Made by a program: the position numbers and the translations under genes
NCBI GenBank assembly: GCA_033791605.1
Contig: JASJGJ010000030.1
Coordinates: 1 to 23,156, forward strand
Length of the DNA stretch: 23,156 nucleotides
From: Porticoccus sp033791605
GTDB taxonomy: Bacteria; Pseudomonadota; Gammaproteobacteria; Pseudomonadales; Porticoccaceae
Direction of reading: 5' to 3'
Notes under the pieces: model-generated
What the model was told of the DNA's origin: nothing
Database searches by the model: none
Seen by the model: the letters and a program-made list of their open reading frames with translations, nothing else
Shown here: in pieces, positions 16,020 to 23,156 of the stretch
Layout of the letters: each line of letters begins with the position of its first letter
Numbering within the stretch: the stretch's first letter is position 1

Positions 16020-16499
16020 TTAAATATATTTAACACCTTCGATTTCGTATTCAACCTCACCAGCTGGCGTTCTAACGACGACTACATCACCAATCTCTTT
16101 AGCCATTAGCGCTCTAGCAATAGGAGATTGGTATGAAATCTTATTCGCTTTTACATTGGACTCATCATCTCCGACAATTTTGTAGGTAACGGTCTCATCG
16201 GTATCTAGATTGATGATGTCTACAGTACTACCAAATATCACTTTGTCGCCAGCGGGAATTTGGCTCACATCAATAATTTGAACATGACCCAACTTACCTT
16301 CAATTTCCTGTATACGGCCTTCCGCAAAGCCCTGCTGCTCACGGGCAGCATGGTACTCAGCATTTTCCTTCAGATCACCATGCGCACGCGCTTCAGCAAT
16401 GGCGGCAACAATTCGAGGACGGTCCACTTTTTTTAGCTGATCCAGCTCCTTACGCAAGCTTGCTGCACCCTCAACGGTCATCGGTATCTTGTTATTCAT
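16020..16499 (-). CDS. greA: Transcription elongation factor GreA
   Basis: GreA enters the secondary channel of RNA polymerase and stimulates cleavage of backtracked RNA. The 159-residue product has the N-terminal coiled coil with the acidic tip ARAHGDLKENAEYHAAREQQ; D42 and E45 correspond to D41 and E44 of E. coli, which coordinate the catalytic Mg. The C-terminal FKBP-like domain carries the signature SPIARALMAKEIGDVV. ATG start with GAGGA eight bases upstream. Its ATG overlaps the carB stop by 4 bases (ATGA), so the two are translationally coupled, which ties elongation rescue to the car operon here. Confidence 0.98.
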   Translation of the reverse strand: MNNKIPMTVEGAASLRKELDQLKKVDRPRIVAAIAEARAHGDLKENAEYHAAREQQGFAEGRIQEIEGKLGHVQIIDVSQIPAGDKVIFGSTVDIINLDTDETVTYKIVGDDESNVKANKISYQSPIARALMAKEIGDVVVVRTPAGEVEYEIEGVKYI

Positions 16500-19400
16500 C
16501 TTTTATTCCTCAAATGAAGATCTTGCAGACGGTGAACTTTAATTTCACCCTGCGTCTCAAGAGCCATACAAACTGCCTCACCACCTGCCAGCGTGGTGGT
16601 GTAATACACACCATGTTGTTCTGCACTAGAACGAATGGTGGCTGAATCTGCAATGGCCTGACGACCTTCCGTCGTATTAACAATCAAATCAATTTTGTCG
16701 TTCTTAATCATATCAACAATATGGGGGCGACCTTCTTGGACCTTATTAACCAGCTCTACTGCGCAACCCGCTTCTTGTAAAACTTTAGCCGTGCCCTCGG
16801 TGGCTACCAACTTAAAGCCTGAATGAATCAAACTTCTTGCCACATTAGCAATCCCTTTTTTATCCGGCTCCCGCACACTAAGAAAAGCTGTGCCCGATGT
16901 AGGGATAGGGTCACTCGCCCCCAGCTCTGCCTTCGCATAAGCCTCAGCAAAAGTGTCGCCTACACCCATAACCTCACCCGTAGATTTCATTTCTGGCCCT
17001 AAAATTGGGTCAATACCGGGAAATTTATTAAAGGGCAATACGGCCTCTTTCACACTGTAGAAGCTAGGCACAATCTCTTGAGTAAAACCCTGCTCTTTGA
17101 GCGTCACACCGGCCATACAGCGCGCCGCAATCATGGCCAGCGAGGTACCAATGCACTTGGAGACAAAAGGTACTGTGCGTGAAGCACGAGGATTCACCTC
17201 AATGACGTAAATTTTTTCATCCTGCCAGGCCAGCTGAACATTCATTAGGCCTTTCACTTTCAACTCAACGGCCATAGCTTTTACCACAGCACGCATTTCG
17301 TCCTGAACATCTTCCGGCAAACTGTAAGGCGGCAGCGCACAAGCAGAATCACCAGAGTGGATACCTGCTTGCTCGATGTGCTGCATAATCGCACCGATAA
17401 CAACCTCATCACCATCAGAGACAGCATCAATATCGACCTCAACAGCAGAGGACAGAAAATAATCCAGCAGGACAGGTGCATCATCTGAAACTTGCACCGC
17501 CTCCCGCATATAACGCGCCAACTCTTCTTGCTTATAAACAATTTCCATCGCACGACCACCCAACACATAGGAGGGCCGAACAACCAACGGGTAACCAATA
17601 CCTGCTGCTGCATCCACGGCTTCTTCCGGGGAACGGACAATGGCATTAGGCGGCTGCAATAAGCCCAGCTTATTAATCATTTGCTGGAAGCGCTCACGAT
17701 CTTCAGCCCGATCAATAGCATCTGGCGTGGTACCTATAATAGGCACACCTTCTGCCGCCAAAGCTCGCGCCAACTTCAAGGGTGTTTGCCCACCAAACTG
17801 CACAATCACACCTTTAGGTTTTTCAATATGGACAATCTCTAATACATCCTCCAGCGTCACCGGCTCAAAATATAGGCGATCAGAGGTATCGTAATCGGTA
17901 GAAACTGTTTCGGGGTTGCAGTTGACCATAATGGCTTCGTAACCATCTTCACGCATGGCCAGTGCGGCATGCACACAACAGTAGTCAAACTCAATGCCTT
18001 GACCAATACGATTGGGACCACCACCTAGCACCAAAATCTTATCTCGACCCGAAGGCTGGGATTCACACTCCTGCTCATAGGTGGAGTACATATAAGCTGT
18101 CGCTGTTGAAAATTCTGCCGCGCAGGTATCAACTCGCTTGAACACTGGCCGTATATTGATAGATTGACGAGCATCTCGAACTCTTTTCTCATCAGTCTTT
18201 AGCAATATTGCCAACCGCTTATCGGAAAACCCTTTGCGCTTGAGGCGGAACAACCGATCTGCAGAAAGCCTATATAAAGATTCACTATCCAAACGAATTT
18301 CATCAAGAATAATGTCTTCAATCTGGACCAAAAACCAAGGATCAATCTTAGAAAGCTTAAAAACATCGTCGACAGACATACCAGCACGGAAAGCATCACC
18401 TACATACCAGATACGCTCAGCACCGGGCTCTCTTAATTGCTGACGCAGCTCAACCAATCCATCTTCCGTCGTAATGTCGACTTTAGACTCGAACCCTGCA
18501 GACTCAACCTCCAGCCCCCTGAGTGCTTTATGAAGAGATTCCTGGAACGTACGACCAATAGCCATCACCTCACCCACAGACTTCATCTGGGTAGTCAGTT
18601 TGGCATTTGCCTGATTAAATTTTTCAAAAGCAAATCGAGGAATCTTGGTGACAACATAATCAATGCTAGGCTCAAACGAAGCAGGTGTCGCACCACCGGT
18701 AATATCGTTCTGCAACTCATCGAGGGTATAACCCACAGCCAACTTTGCCGCTACTTTTGCAATAGGAAAGCCGGTAGCCTTAGATGCCAATGCAGAAGAA
18801 CGAGAGACCCGCGGGTTCATCTCAATCACTATGAGTCTACCGTCTTCCGGGTTCACAGCAAACTGAACATTGGAACCACCCGTCTCAACACCGATTTCAC
18901 GCAACACCGCAATCGAGGCATTACGCATGATCTGATATTCTTTGTCAGTCAAGGTTTGAGCGGGAGCAACCGTAATAGAGTCACCGGTATGCACACCCAT
19001 AGGATCAAGATTTTCAATAGAACAGATGATAATGCAGTTATCATTTTTATCCCGCACCACCTCCATCTCATACTCTTTCCAGCCAATCAGTGATTCATCA
19101 ATCAACAACTCATTGGTGGGCGATAGGTCGAGCCCACGCTGACAAATTTCAACAAATTCTTCTCGGTTGTAGGCAATACCCCCACCCGAACCACCCATAG
19201 TAAACGAGGGACGAATAATACAGGGGTAGCCAAAGCGATCAGGTACCTGAAGCGCCTCTTCTAGGCTGTGAACGATAACCGCCTTCGCCGTTTCCAGACC
19301 AATTTTCTTCATAGCCTGATCAAAACGATTACGATCTTCTGCCTTGTCGATCGCATCGGCATCGGCGCCAATCATGTCGACACCAAACTTTTCCAGCACG

Positions 19401-19717
19401 CCTTCTCGTGCTAAGTCCAATGCACAATTCAAAGCTGTCTGTCCTCCCATCGTGGGAAGCAGTGCGTCTGGACGCTCCTCTTCAATAATTTTTGCAACGG
19501 TACGCCACTCTACGGGCTCAATGTACGTTGCATCAGCCATCGAAGGGTCAGTCATGATGGTGGCAGGATTAGAGTTCACCAAAATAACCCGAAAACCCTC
19601 TTCTCGCAGCGCCTTACATGCTTGTGCACCGGAATAATCAAACTCACACGCCTGACCAATCACAATGGGTCCTGCGCCAAGGATTAAAATACTTTTGATA
19701 TCAGTTCTTTTTGGCAT
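16496..19717 (-). CDS. carB: Carbamoyl-phosphate synthase large subunit
   Basis: CarB makes carbamoyl phosphate from bicarbonate, ammonia (delivered from CarA) and two ATP, feeding both arginine and pyrimidine synthesis. The 1073-residue product equals E. coli CarB in length and has the duplicated ATP-grasp architecture: first half (1 to about 400) beginning ILILGAGPIVIGQACEFDYSG, and second half with GQGIEFDYCC at about 572. A C-terminal MGS-like allosteric domain (about 941-1073) with VATEGTAKVLQEAG binds UMP and ornithine in E. coli. The ATG start has no visible Shine-Dalgarno sequence, although the protein start MPKRTDIKSILILGAG fits the family exactly. The 137-base gap to carA contains no convincing gene. 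Confidence 0.98.
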   Translation of the reverse strand: MPKRTDIKSILILGAGPIVIGQACEFDYSGAQACKALREEGFRVILVNSNPATIMTDPSMADATYIEPVEWRTVAKIIEEERPDALLPTMGGQTALNCALDLAREGVLEKFGVDMIGADADAIDKAEDRNRFDQAMKKIGLETAKAVIVHSLEEALQVPDRFGYPCIIRPSFTMGGSGGGIAYNREEFVEICQRGLDLSPTNELLIDESLIGWKEYEMEVVRDKNDNCIIICSIENLDPMGVHTGDSITVAPAQTLTDKEYQIMRNASIAVLREIGVETGGSNVQFAVNPEDGRLIVIEMNPRVSRSSALASKATGFPIAKVAAKLAVGYTLDELQNDITGGATPASFEPSIDYVVTKIPRFAFEKFNQANAKLTTQMKSVGEVMAIGRTFQESLHKALRGLEVESAGFESKVDITTEDGLVELRQQLREPGAERIWYVGDAFRAGMSVDDVFKLSKIDPWFLVQIEDIILDEIRLDSESLYRLSADRLFRLKRKGFSDKRLAILLKTDEKRVRDARQSINIRPVFKRVDTCAAEFSTATAYMYSTYEQECESQPSGRDKILVLGGGPNRIGQGIEFDYCCVHAALAMREDGYEAIMVNCNPETVSTDYDTSDRLYFEPVTLEDVLEIVHIEKPKGVIVQFGGQTPLKLARALAAEGVPIIGTTPDAIDRAEDRERFQQMINKLGLLQPPNAIVRSPEEAVDAAAGIGYPLVVRPSYVLGGRAMEIVYKQEELARYMREAVQVSDDAPVLLDYFLSSAVEVDIDAVSDGDEVVIGAIMQHIEQAGIHSGDSACALPPYSLPEDVQDEMRAVVKAMAVELKVKGLMNVQLAWQDEKIYVIEVNPRASRTVPFVSKCIGTSLAMIAARCMAGVTLKEQGFTQEIVPSFYSVKEAVLPFNKFPGIDPILGPEMKSTGEVMGVGDTFAEAYAKAELGASDPIPTSGTAFLSVREPDKKGIANVARSLIHSGFKLVATEGTAKVLQEAGCAVELVNKVQEGRPHIVDMIKNDKIDLIVNTTEGRQAIADSATIRSSAEQHGVYYTTTLAGGEAVCMALETQGEIKVHRLQDLHLRNKR

Positions 19718-19854
19718 AAGTTATCGTTTTGTTCTGGTGTGTCGTTGTTATATTTCTCTGCCTGCGCCAATCGACCCATAAGGGTATCAGTTGGTGCGTG
19801 CCACTTATTACGCTAAAGATAGCTACTCAACGCAAATCTAACTAAATCTGTTCG

Positions 19855-21000
19855 TTACACTTTGTCGCTATAGCGTTTAATCAACTCAAAAAAGTGATCA
19901 AACAACGGTGCAGCATCATGCGGCCCAGGACTAGCCTCGGGGTGCCCTTGAAAACTGAACGCCGGCTTGTCCGTACGATGCATACCCTGAAGTGAGCCAT
20001 CAAATAATGAGCGATGAGTGGGCCGTAAATTCTCCGGCAAAGACGCCTCATCCACAGAAAAACCATGATTTTGACTGGTAATCATTACAGTATCAGTATC
20101 AAGATCTTTTACTGGATGGTTAGCACCGTGATGGCCAAATTTCATTTTGACAGTTTTTGCGCCACTCGCTAGCGCCAACAATTGGTGCCCCAAGCAAATA
20201 CCAAACACCGGAATATCTGTCTTTAAGATTTCCTGAATTGCGGTAATAGCATAATCACAAGGTTCCGGGTCACCGGGACCATTGGACAGAAAAACGCCAT
20301 CGGGATTCATCGCTAAAACATCTGCTGCTGACGTTTTAGCGGGCACAACGATGAGCTCAGCTCCACGATCAACCAACATACGCAAAATATTGCGTTTGGT
20401 GCCAAAGTCGTAGGCAATCACCTTATAAGGTCTTTCTTGTGGTTGTGTATAGCCTACACCTAGCTTCCAACTACCCTCCTTCCACTCATAGACTTCTTTC
20501 GTAGTAACCACTTTTGCAAGATCAAGTCCTTTTAAACCTGAAAACTTACGAGCTGCAGCGAGAGCTTTCAGCTCATCGACATCACCCGCCATCAGGCAAC
20601 CATTTTGGGCACCCTTGTCACGCAAAATACGGGTTAACATACGGGTATCAATATCGGCAATACCAAGAATATTTCTGGCTTTAAGGTAACTATCCAAACT
20701 TTGCTCTGAACGAAAATTGCTTGCCAGCAAAGGTAAATCGCGAATAACTAACCCCGCCACAAAAATACCATCAGATTCTTCATCTTCAGTATTAACACCG
20801 GTATTACCGATATGCGGGTAGGTCAGGGTAACAATTTGACGAGCATAGGACGGGTCAGTAAGAATCTCCTGATACCCAGTCAAAGCTGTATTGAATACCA
20901 CCTCTCCACTGGAAATACCTTCAGCTCCAATGGCTACGCCCTTAAAAACAGTGCCATCCTCAAGCGCTAGGATAGCGGACCGATGGGTATCGGTATTCAA
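19855..21000 (-). CDS. carA: Carbamoyl-phosphate synthase small (glutaminase) subunit
   Basis: CarA hydrolyses glutamine and channels ammonia to CarB. The 381-residue product has the CarA N-terminal domain (EVVFNTALTGYQEILTDPSY at about 33-52) and a class I glutamine amidotransferase domain with catalytic triad C269 (GICLGHQ), H353 and E355 (GHPEASPGP). The start codon is TTG (20998-21000) with a very good GGAGG five bases upstream; no ATG lies in a suitable place. Strong binding site and weak start codon may set its translation level. The leader upstream carries a strong intrinsic terminator and a promoter, which suggests attenuation in addition to initiation control. Confidence 0.98.
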   Translation of the reverse strand: MNTDTHRSAILALEDGTVFKGVAIGAEGISSGEVVFNTALTGYQEILTDPSYARQIVTLTYPHIGNTGVNTEDEESDGIFVAGLVIRDLPLLASNFRSEQSLDSYLKARNILGIADIDTRMLTRILRDKGAQNGCLMAGDVDELKALAAARKFSGLKGLDLAKVVTTKEVYEWKEGSWKLGVGYTQPQERPYKVIAYDFGTKRNILRMLVDRGAELIVVPAKTSAADVLAMNPDGVFLSNGPGDPEPCDYAITAIQEILKTDIPVFGICLGHQLLALASGAKTVKMKFGHHGANHPVKDLDTDTVMITSQNHGFSVDEASLPENLRPTHRSLFDGSLQGMHRTDKPAFSFQGHPEASPGPHDAAPLFDHFFELIKRYSDKV

Positions 21001-21114
21001 TGCAACCTCCTCAACTACTGATATGAACTACCAGAGATAACTGGCAATTATGTAAACTCAAGTCTCACGCCCCCAAAGACGACCACCTTCAAAATAGGCA
21101 AGATGCCAAGCGTT

Positions 21115-21152
21115 AAAAAAGCGAGATGAAACCACACGTCTCACCCCGCTTC
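21115..21152 (-). terminator. Strong intrinsic terminator in the carA leader (candidate attenuator)
   Basis: In minus-strand RNA, GAAGCGGGGUGAGAC pairs over all 15 positions with GUUUCAUCUCGCUUU around loop GUGUG, including four G-U pairs (one closing the base), and is followed by further U residues (UUUUUU in all). The G-U pairs would be A-C on the plus strand, so the fold is specific to carA-sense RNA. It lies 114 nt before the carA start and about 160 nt after the likely start of transcription. Confidence 0.8.
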
Positions 21153-21315
21153 AAAATGCTAAATCGTACCGTCCATCTATGTGTTTTCAGGGCGCTCCGC
21201 ACCGGCGGAAACTAACCGAGCATTCTAGGTGAACTGCCACAATCTGTCTAGCCAATCCTCAGATAACACCCAAAAGATGACACCAAAATTACTGTCGTTT
21301 CGCCCGCCGAATCAC

Positions 21316-21345
21316 TTTATAATTGCGTAAAATTGATAGTGACAA
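21316..21345 (-). promoter_or_regulatory. Likely carA promoter
   Basis: On the minus strand TTGTCA (21345-21340), 18 bases, TATAAA (21321-21316). A second perfect TATAAT lies upstream at 21353-21348 but lacks a good -35 box. Two promoters for car operons are common (arginine and pyrimidine controlled); I found no clear ArgR box. The gap 21001-21581 contains this promoter, the leader, the terminators and the inverted repeats listed, and no convincing gene. Confidence 0.65.
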
Positions 21346-21456
21346 AAATTATAAAAAACCCGCTGAAACGGCAGCCATCCGCAATAAGGCCCACTGAATA
21401 CACCTAGCCGCGACGATCACAGAACCAACCTTCTCAAAGTATCACTAAAGCATCGC

Positions 21457-21507
21457 AGCTCTTAAGCGTGGACACGAAAGGCTTAAGCAGCTATGTTCTG
21501 CCCACGC
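21457..21507. repeat. Overlapping inverted repeats between dapB terminator and carA promoter
   Basis: AGCTCTTAAGC (21457-21467) is complementary to GCTTAAGCAGCT (21481-21492) with one bulged base. AGCGTGG (21465-21471) is complementary to CCACGCT (21502-21508). The two stems share bases 21465-21467, so they compete or form a compact junction. Function unknown; a small RNA or a DNA-binding site is possible. Confidence 0.6.
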
Positions 21508-21516
21508 TCCTACTGC

Positions 21517-21557
21517 CCATAAAATAAAAAGCCACTCACAATGGGCGGCTTTTTATT
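21517..21557 (-). terminator. Intrinsic terminator after dapB
   Basis: AATAAAAAGCC (21523-21533) and GGCTTTTTATT (21547-21557) form a perfect 11-bp stem, extended inward by further pairs. On the minus strand it runs into UUUUUAUUUUAU, 24 bases past the dapB stop. It separates dnaJ-dapB from carA. Confidence 0.92.
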
Positions 21558-21581
21558 AACAATAGCGTATTAAGAGCTAAC

Positions 21582-22406
21582 TCAACCCAATGATTTAAGC
21601 CCTAGCACATCCTGCATATCAAACAGGCCTTTATCTTTATGCGCCAACCATGCAGCAGCTCGAACAGCACCTCGAGCAAATGACATACGGCTAGAAGCCT
21701 TGTGAGTAATTTCTACCCGCTCACCTTCAGCCGCAAAAGTGACCGTATGATCGCCAACAATATCCCCCGCCCTCACGGTAGCAAAGCCAATGGTTTTACG
21801 ATCCCTTGCGCCTGTTTGTCCTTCACGACCATAAACAGCAACGTCTTTCAGATTCCGATCTAAAGCATTGGCAACAACTTCGCCCATACTAAGCGCGGTA
21901 CCCGATGGGGCATCCACCTTATGGCGATGATGTGCTTCGTAAACTTCAATATCAACCTCATCTCCCAACACTCGAGCAGCCATATCAAGTAGCTTGAAAC
22001 AGAGGTTCACTCCGGTACTAAAATTTGAAGCCATGCATAGCGCTGTACTGTCTACCGAGGAGAGTAATTGTGCTTTTTGCTCATCAGTAAAACCCGTTGT
22101 TCCAACCACCATCTGTTTGCCATTTTCAGCACAAACTTTAGCGTTCACCAGCGTGGCTACAGGGGCAGTAAAATCAATCAAAACATCAAAATCACCGACG
22201 ACATCACGAAGATTACCCACCACACACACACCTAAATGACCAACACCCGCCAACTCTCCAGCATCAGCACCAATCAGTGTGCTTTCAGGGCGCTCAATGG
22301 CCGCGGCCAAAATGGTGTCAGGATTAACGCTGACGGCTTCTATCAAGGCTTTCCCCATACGGCCGGCGGCTCCTGTTACTGCAATTCGAGTCATATCGTT
22401 TTTCAT
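21582..22406 (-). CDS. dapB: 4-hydroxy-tetrahydrodipicolinate reductase
   Basis: DapB reduces the product of DapA with NAD(P)H in the diaminopimelate/lysine pathway, supplying peptidoglycan and lysine. The 274-residue product has the nucleotide-binding GAAGRMG at 12-18, the catalytic motif EAHHRHKVDAPSGTA with H159, H160 and K163, and the C-terminal hinge segment ASSRMSFARGAVRAA. Length matches the family. The start MKNDMTRIAV may instead be the second Met at residue 5; neither has a strong ribosome binding site. It follows dnaJ by 80 bases and ends at a strong terminator. The dnaK-dnaJ-dapB-carAB order is known from Pseudomonas. Confidence 0.97.
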   Translation of the reverse strand: MKNDMTRIAVTGAAGRMGKALIEAVSVNPDTILAAAIERPESTLIGADAGELAGVGHLGVCVVGNLRDVVGDFDVLIDFTAPVATLVNAKVCAENGKQMVVGTTGFTDEQKAQLLSSVDSTALCMASNFSTGVNLCFKLLDMAARVLGDEVDIEVYEAHHRHKVDAPSGTALSMGEVVANALDRNLKDVAVYGREGQTGARDRKTIGFATVRAGDIVGDHTVTFAAEGERVEITHKASSRMSFARGAVRAAAWLAHKDKGLFDMQDVLGLKSLG

Positions 22407-22486
22407 TGATCTAAGACGCTTTCTCGTTGTTGTGTCGGTCTTTTTGTTGCATTCACCACGGTATTAAACGCGCTATTTTCGTGGAG

Positions 22487-23156
22487 TTATATGGTAAACC
22501 CGTCAAAGAATTTTTTCACACCCTCAAACCAGGAAGCTTTTTTAGGTGAATGTTTTCCACTATCCAAACTATCCTGCAACTGACGAATTAATTCCTTTTG
22601 CTCATTATTGAGATTGACCGGTGTTTCCAGAATCACACGGCATAACAAATCACCGGGCCCACCACCACGAACACCTGTAACCCCCTTGCCCTTCAACCTG
22701 AACAAGCGACCAGTTTGTGTTTCTGGGGGCACTTTGAGCTTAACCCGGCCATTCAAGGTAGGCACTTCCAGTTCACCACCCAAGGTAGCATCCACAATAC
22801 TGATCGGCACTTCACAATAAAGGTTACGGCCATCGCGCTGAAATAATGCATGCTCGCGGATATTCATCTGAACATACAGATCCCCCGCAGGACCGCCCTC
22901 CGCACCAGCCTCACCTTCGCCACCTAAACGAATGCGGTCACCGGTATCAACACCCGGAGGCACTTTGACCGATAGGGTTTTGGACTCCTTAATACGACCC
23001 TGGCCATGACAACCTAAACATGGGTCACTAATAATCTGACCACGTCCATGACATTTTGGACAGGTCTGCTGCACAGAAATAAAGCCCTGCGACATCCGCA
23101 CTTGCCCGTGACCACCGCACGTACCACAAGTCGATGGAGACGAGCCTTTTTTAGCA
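22487..23156 (-). CDS. dnaJ: Chaperone protein DnaJ, C-terminal part; gene runs off the right edge
   Basis: DnaJ is the Hsp40 partner that delivers substrates to DnaK and stimulates its ATPase. The 222 visible residues include three of the four CxxCxGxG zinc-binding repeats (CGTCGGHG, CPKCHGRG, CLGCHGQG), followed by the two client-binding beta domains (LSVKVPPGVDTGDRIRLGGEGEAG and LGGELEVPTLNGRVKLKVP) and the C-terminal dimerisation region ending in VKKFFDGFTI. The J domain, the G/F linker and the first zinc repeat lie beyond the window. The reading frame is open to the edge. dnaK is expected next. Confidence 0.98.
   Translation of the reverse strand, partial: AKKGSSPSTCGTCGGHGQVRMSQGFISVQQTCPKCHGRGQIISDPCLGCHGQGRIKESKTLSVKVPPGVDTGDRIRLGGEGEAGAEGGPAGDLYVQMNIREHALFQRDGRNLYCEVPISIVDATLGGELEVPTLNGRVKLKVPPETQTGRLFRLKGKGVTGVRGGGPGDLLCRVILETPVNLNNEQKELIRQLQDSLDSGKHSPKKASWFEGVKKFFDGFTI

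Noticed and set aside
18437..19093. 218-codon open frame on the plus strand opposite carB
   Set aside because: It lies wholly within carB, antisense, and its translation (His- and Arg-rich, low similarity to any family) looks like a shadow of a conserved coding sequence.
19684..19779. 31-codon ATG frame in the carA-carB gap, overlapping the start of carB
   Set aside because: No Shine-Dalgarno sequence precedes it and it has no recognisable motif; some pseudomonads have an extra gene between carA and carB, but this is too short to claim.
21289..21315. 8-codon GTG frame rich in Arg (IRRAKRQ) at the start of the carA leader, possible arginine leader peptide
   Set aside because: Its GTG directly follows the best -10 box and would lie upstream of the transcription start; no ribosome binding site. 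It would only count if the upstream TATAAT at 21353-21348 is used.
22456..22484. CCACG/CGTGG inverted repeat after dnaJ
   Set aside because: A 5-bp stem with a 19-base loop and no U-tract is too weak to call.

Overview
The window is a stretch of core chromosome from a gammaproteobacterium. The gene order dnaJ-dapB-carA-carB-greA-yhbY-rlmE-ftsH-folP-glmM-tpiA-secG-tRNA(Leu)-tRNA(fMet)-rimP-nusA-infB-rbfA-truB-rpsO-pnp is the order I know from Pseudomonas and its relatives. The proteins look like full-length family members. A marine Cellvibrionales- or Pseudomonadales-like organism is plausible, but I cannot fix the genus from sequence alone. Almost everything lies on the minus strand; only yhbY and a YjiK/SdiA-regulated-type beta-propeller gene are on the plus strand. 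Both ends cut a gene: pnp (its C-terminal part is missing) and dnaJ (its N-terminal part is missing).

Layout, read in the direction of minus-strand transcription (right to left). dnaJ (partial) and dapB come first and end at a strong terminator. A 580-base gene-free stretch follows. It carries a promoter, a leader of about 160 nt and a 15-bp intrinsic-terminator hairpin ahead of carA, the best candidate here for an undescribed regulatory element. carA, carB and greA then follow. yhbY converges on greA and diverges from rlmE. rlmE and ftsH end at a terminator. folP-glmM and tpiA-secG-tRNA-Leu(GAG) follow and end at another terminator. The plus-strand propeller gene sits between the two tRNA genes, where related genomes normally have little. 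A near-consensus promoter then starts the tRNA-fMet-rimP-nusA-infB-rbfA-truB block, followed by rpsO and pnp.

Functionally the left half is gene-expression machinery: initiator tRNA, ribosome maturation (RimP, RbfA), transcription elongation (NusA), initiation factor IF2, tRNA pseudouridylation (TruB), ribosomal protein S15 and PNPase. The right half mixes protein quality control (DnaJ, FtsH), rRNA methylation and 50S assembly (RlmE, YhbY), transcript rescue (GreA), and pathway enzymes for carbamoyl phosphate, lysine/diaminopimelate, folate, amino-sugar precursors and glycolysis.

I found no CRISPR array, insertion sequence, prophage, toxin-antitoxin pair or defence system. The interesting signals are in RNA leaders: the carA terminator, a long stem in the pnp leader resembling the RNase III site of E. 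coli, a hairpin in the rpsO leader, and a possible -1 frameshift extension at the end of truB. These are read by eye; no folding or database search was run.
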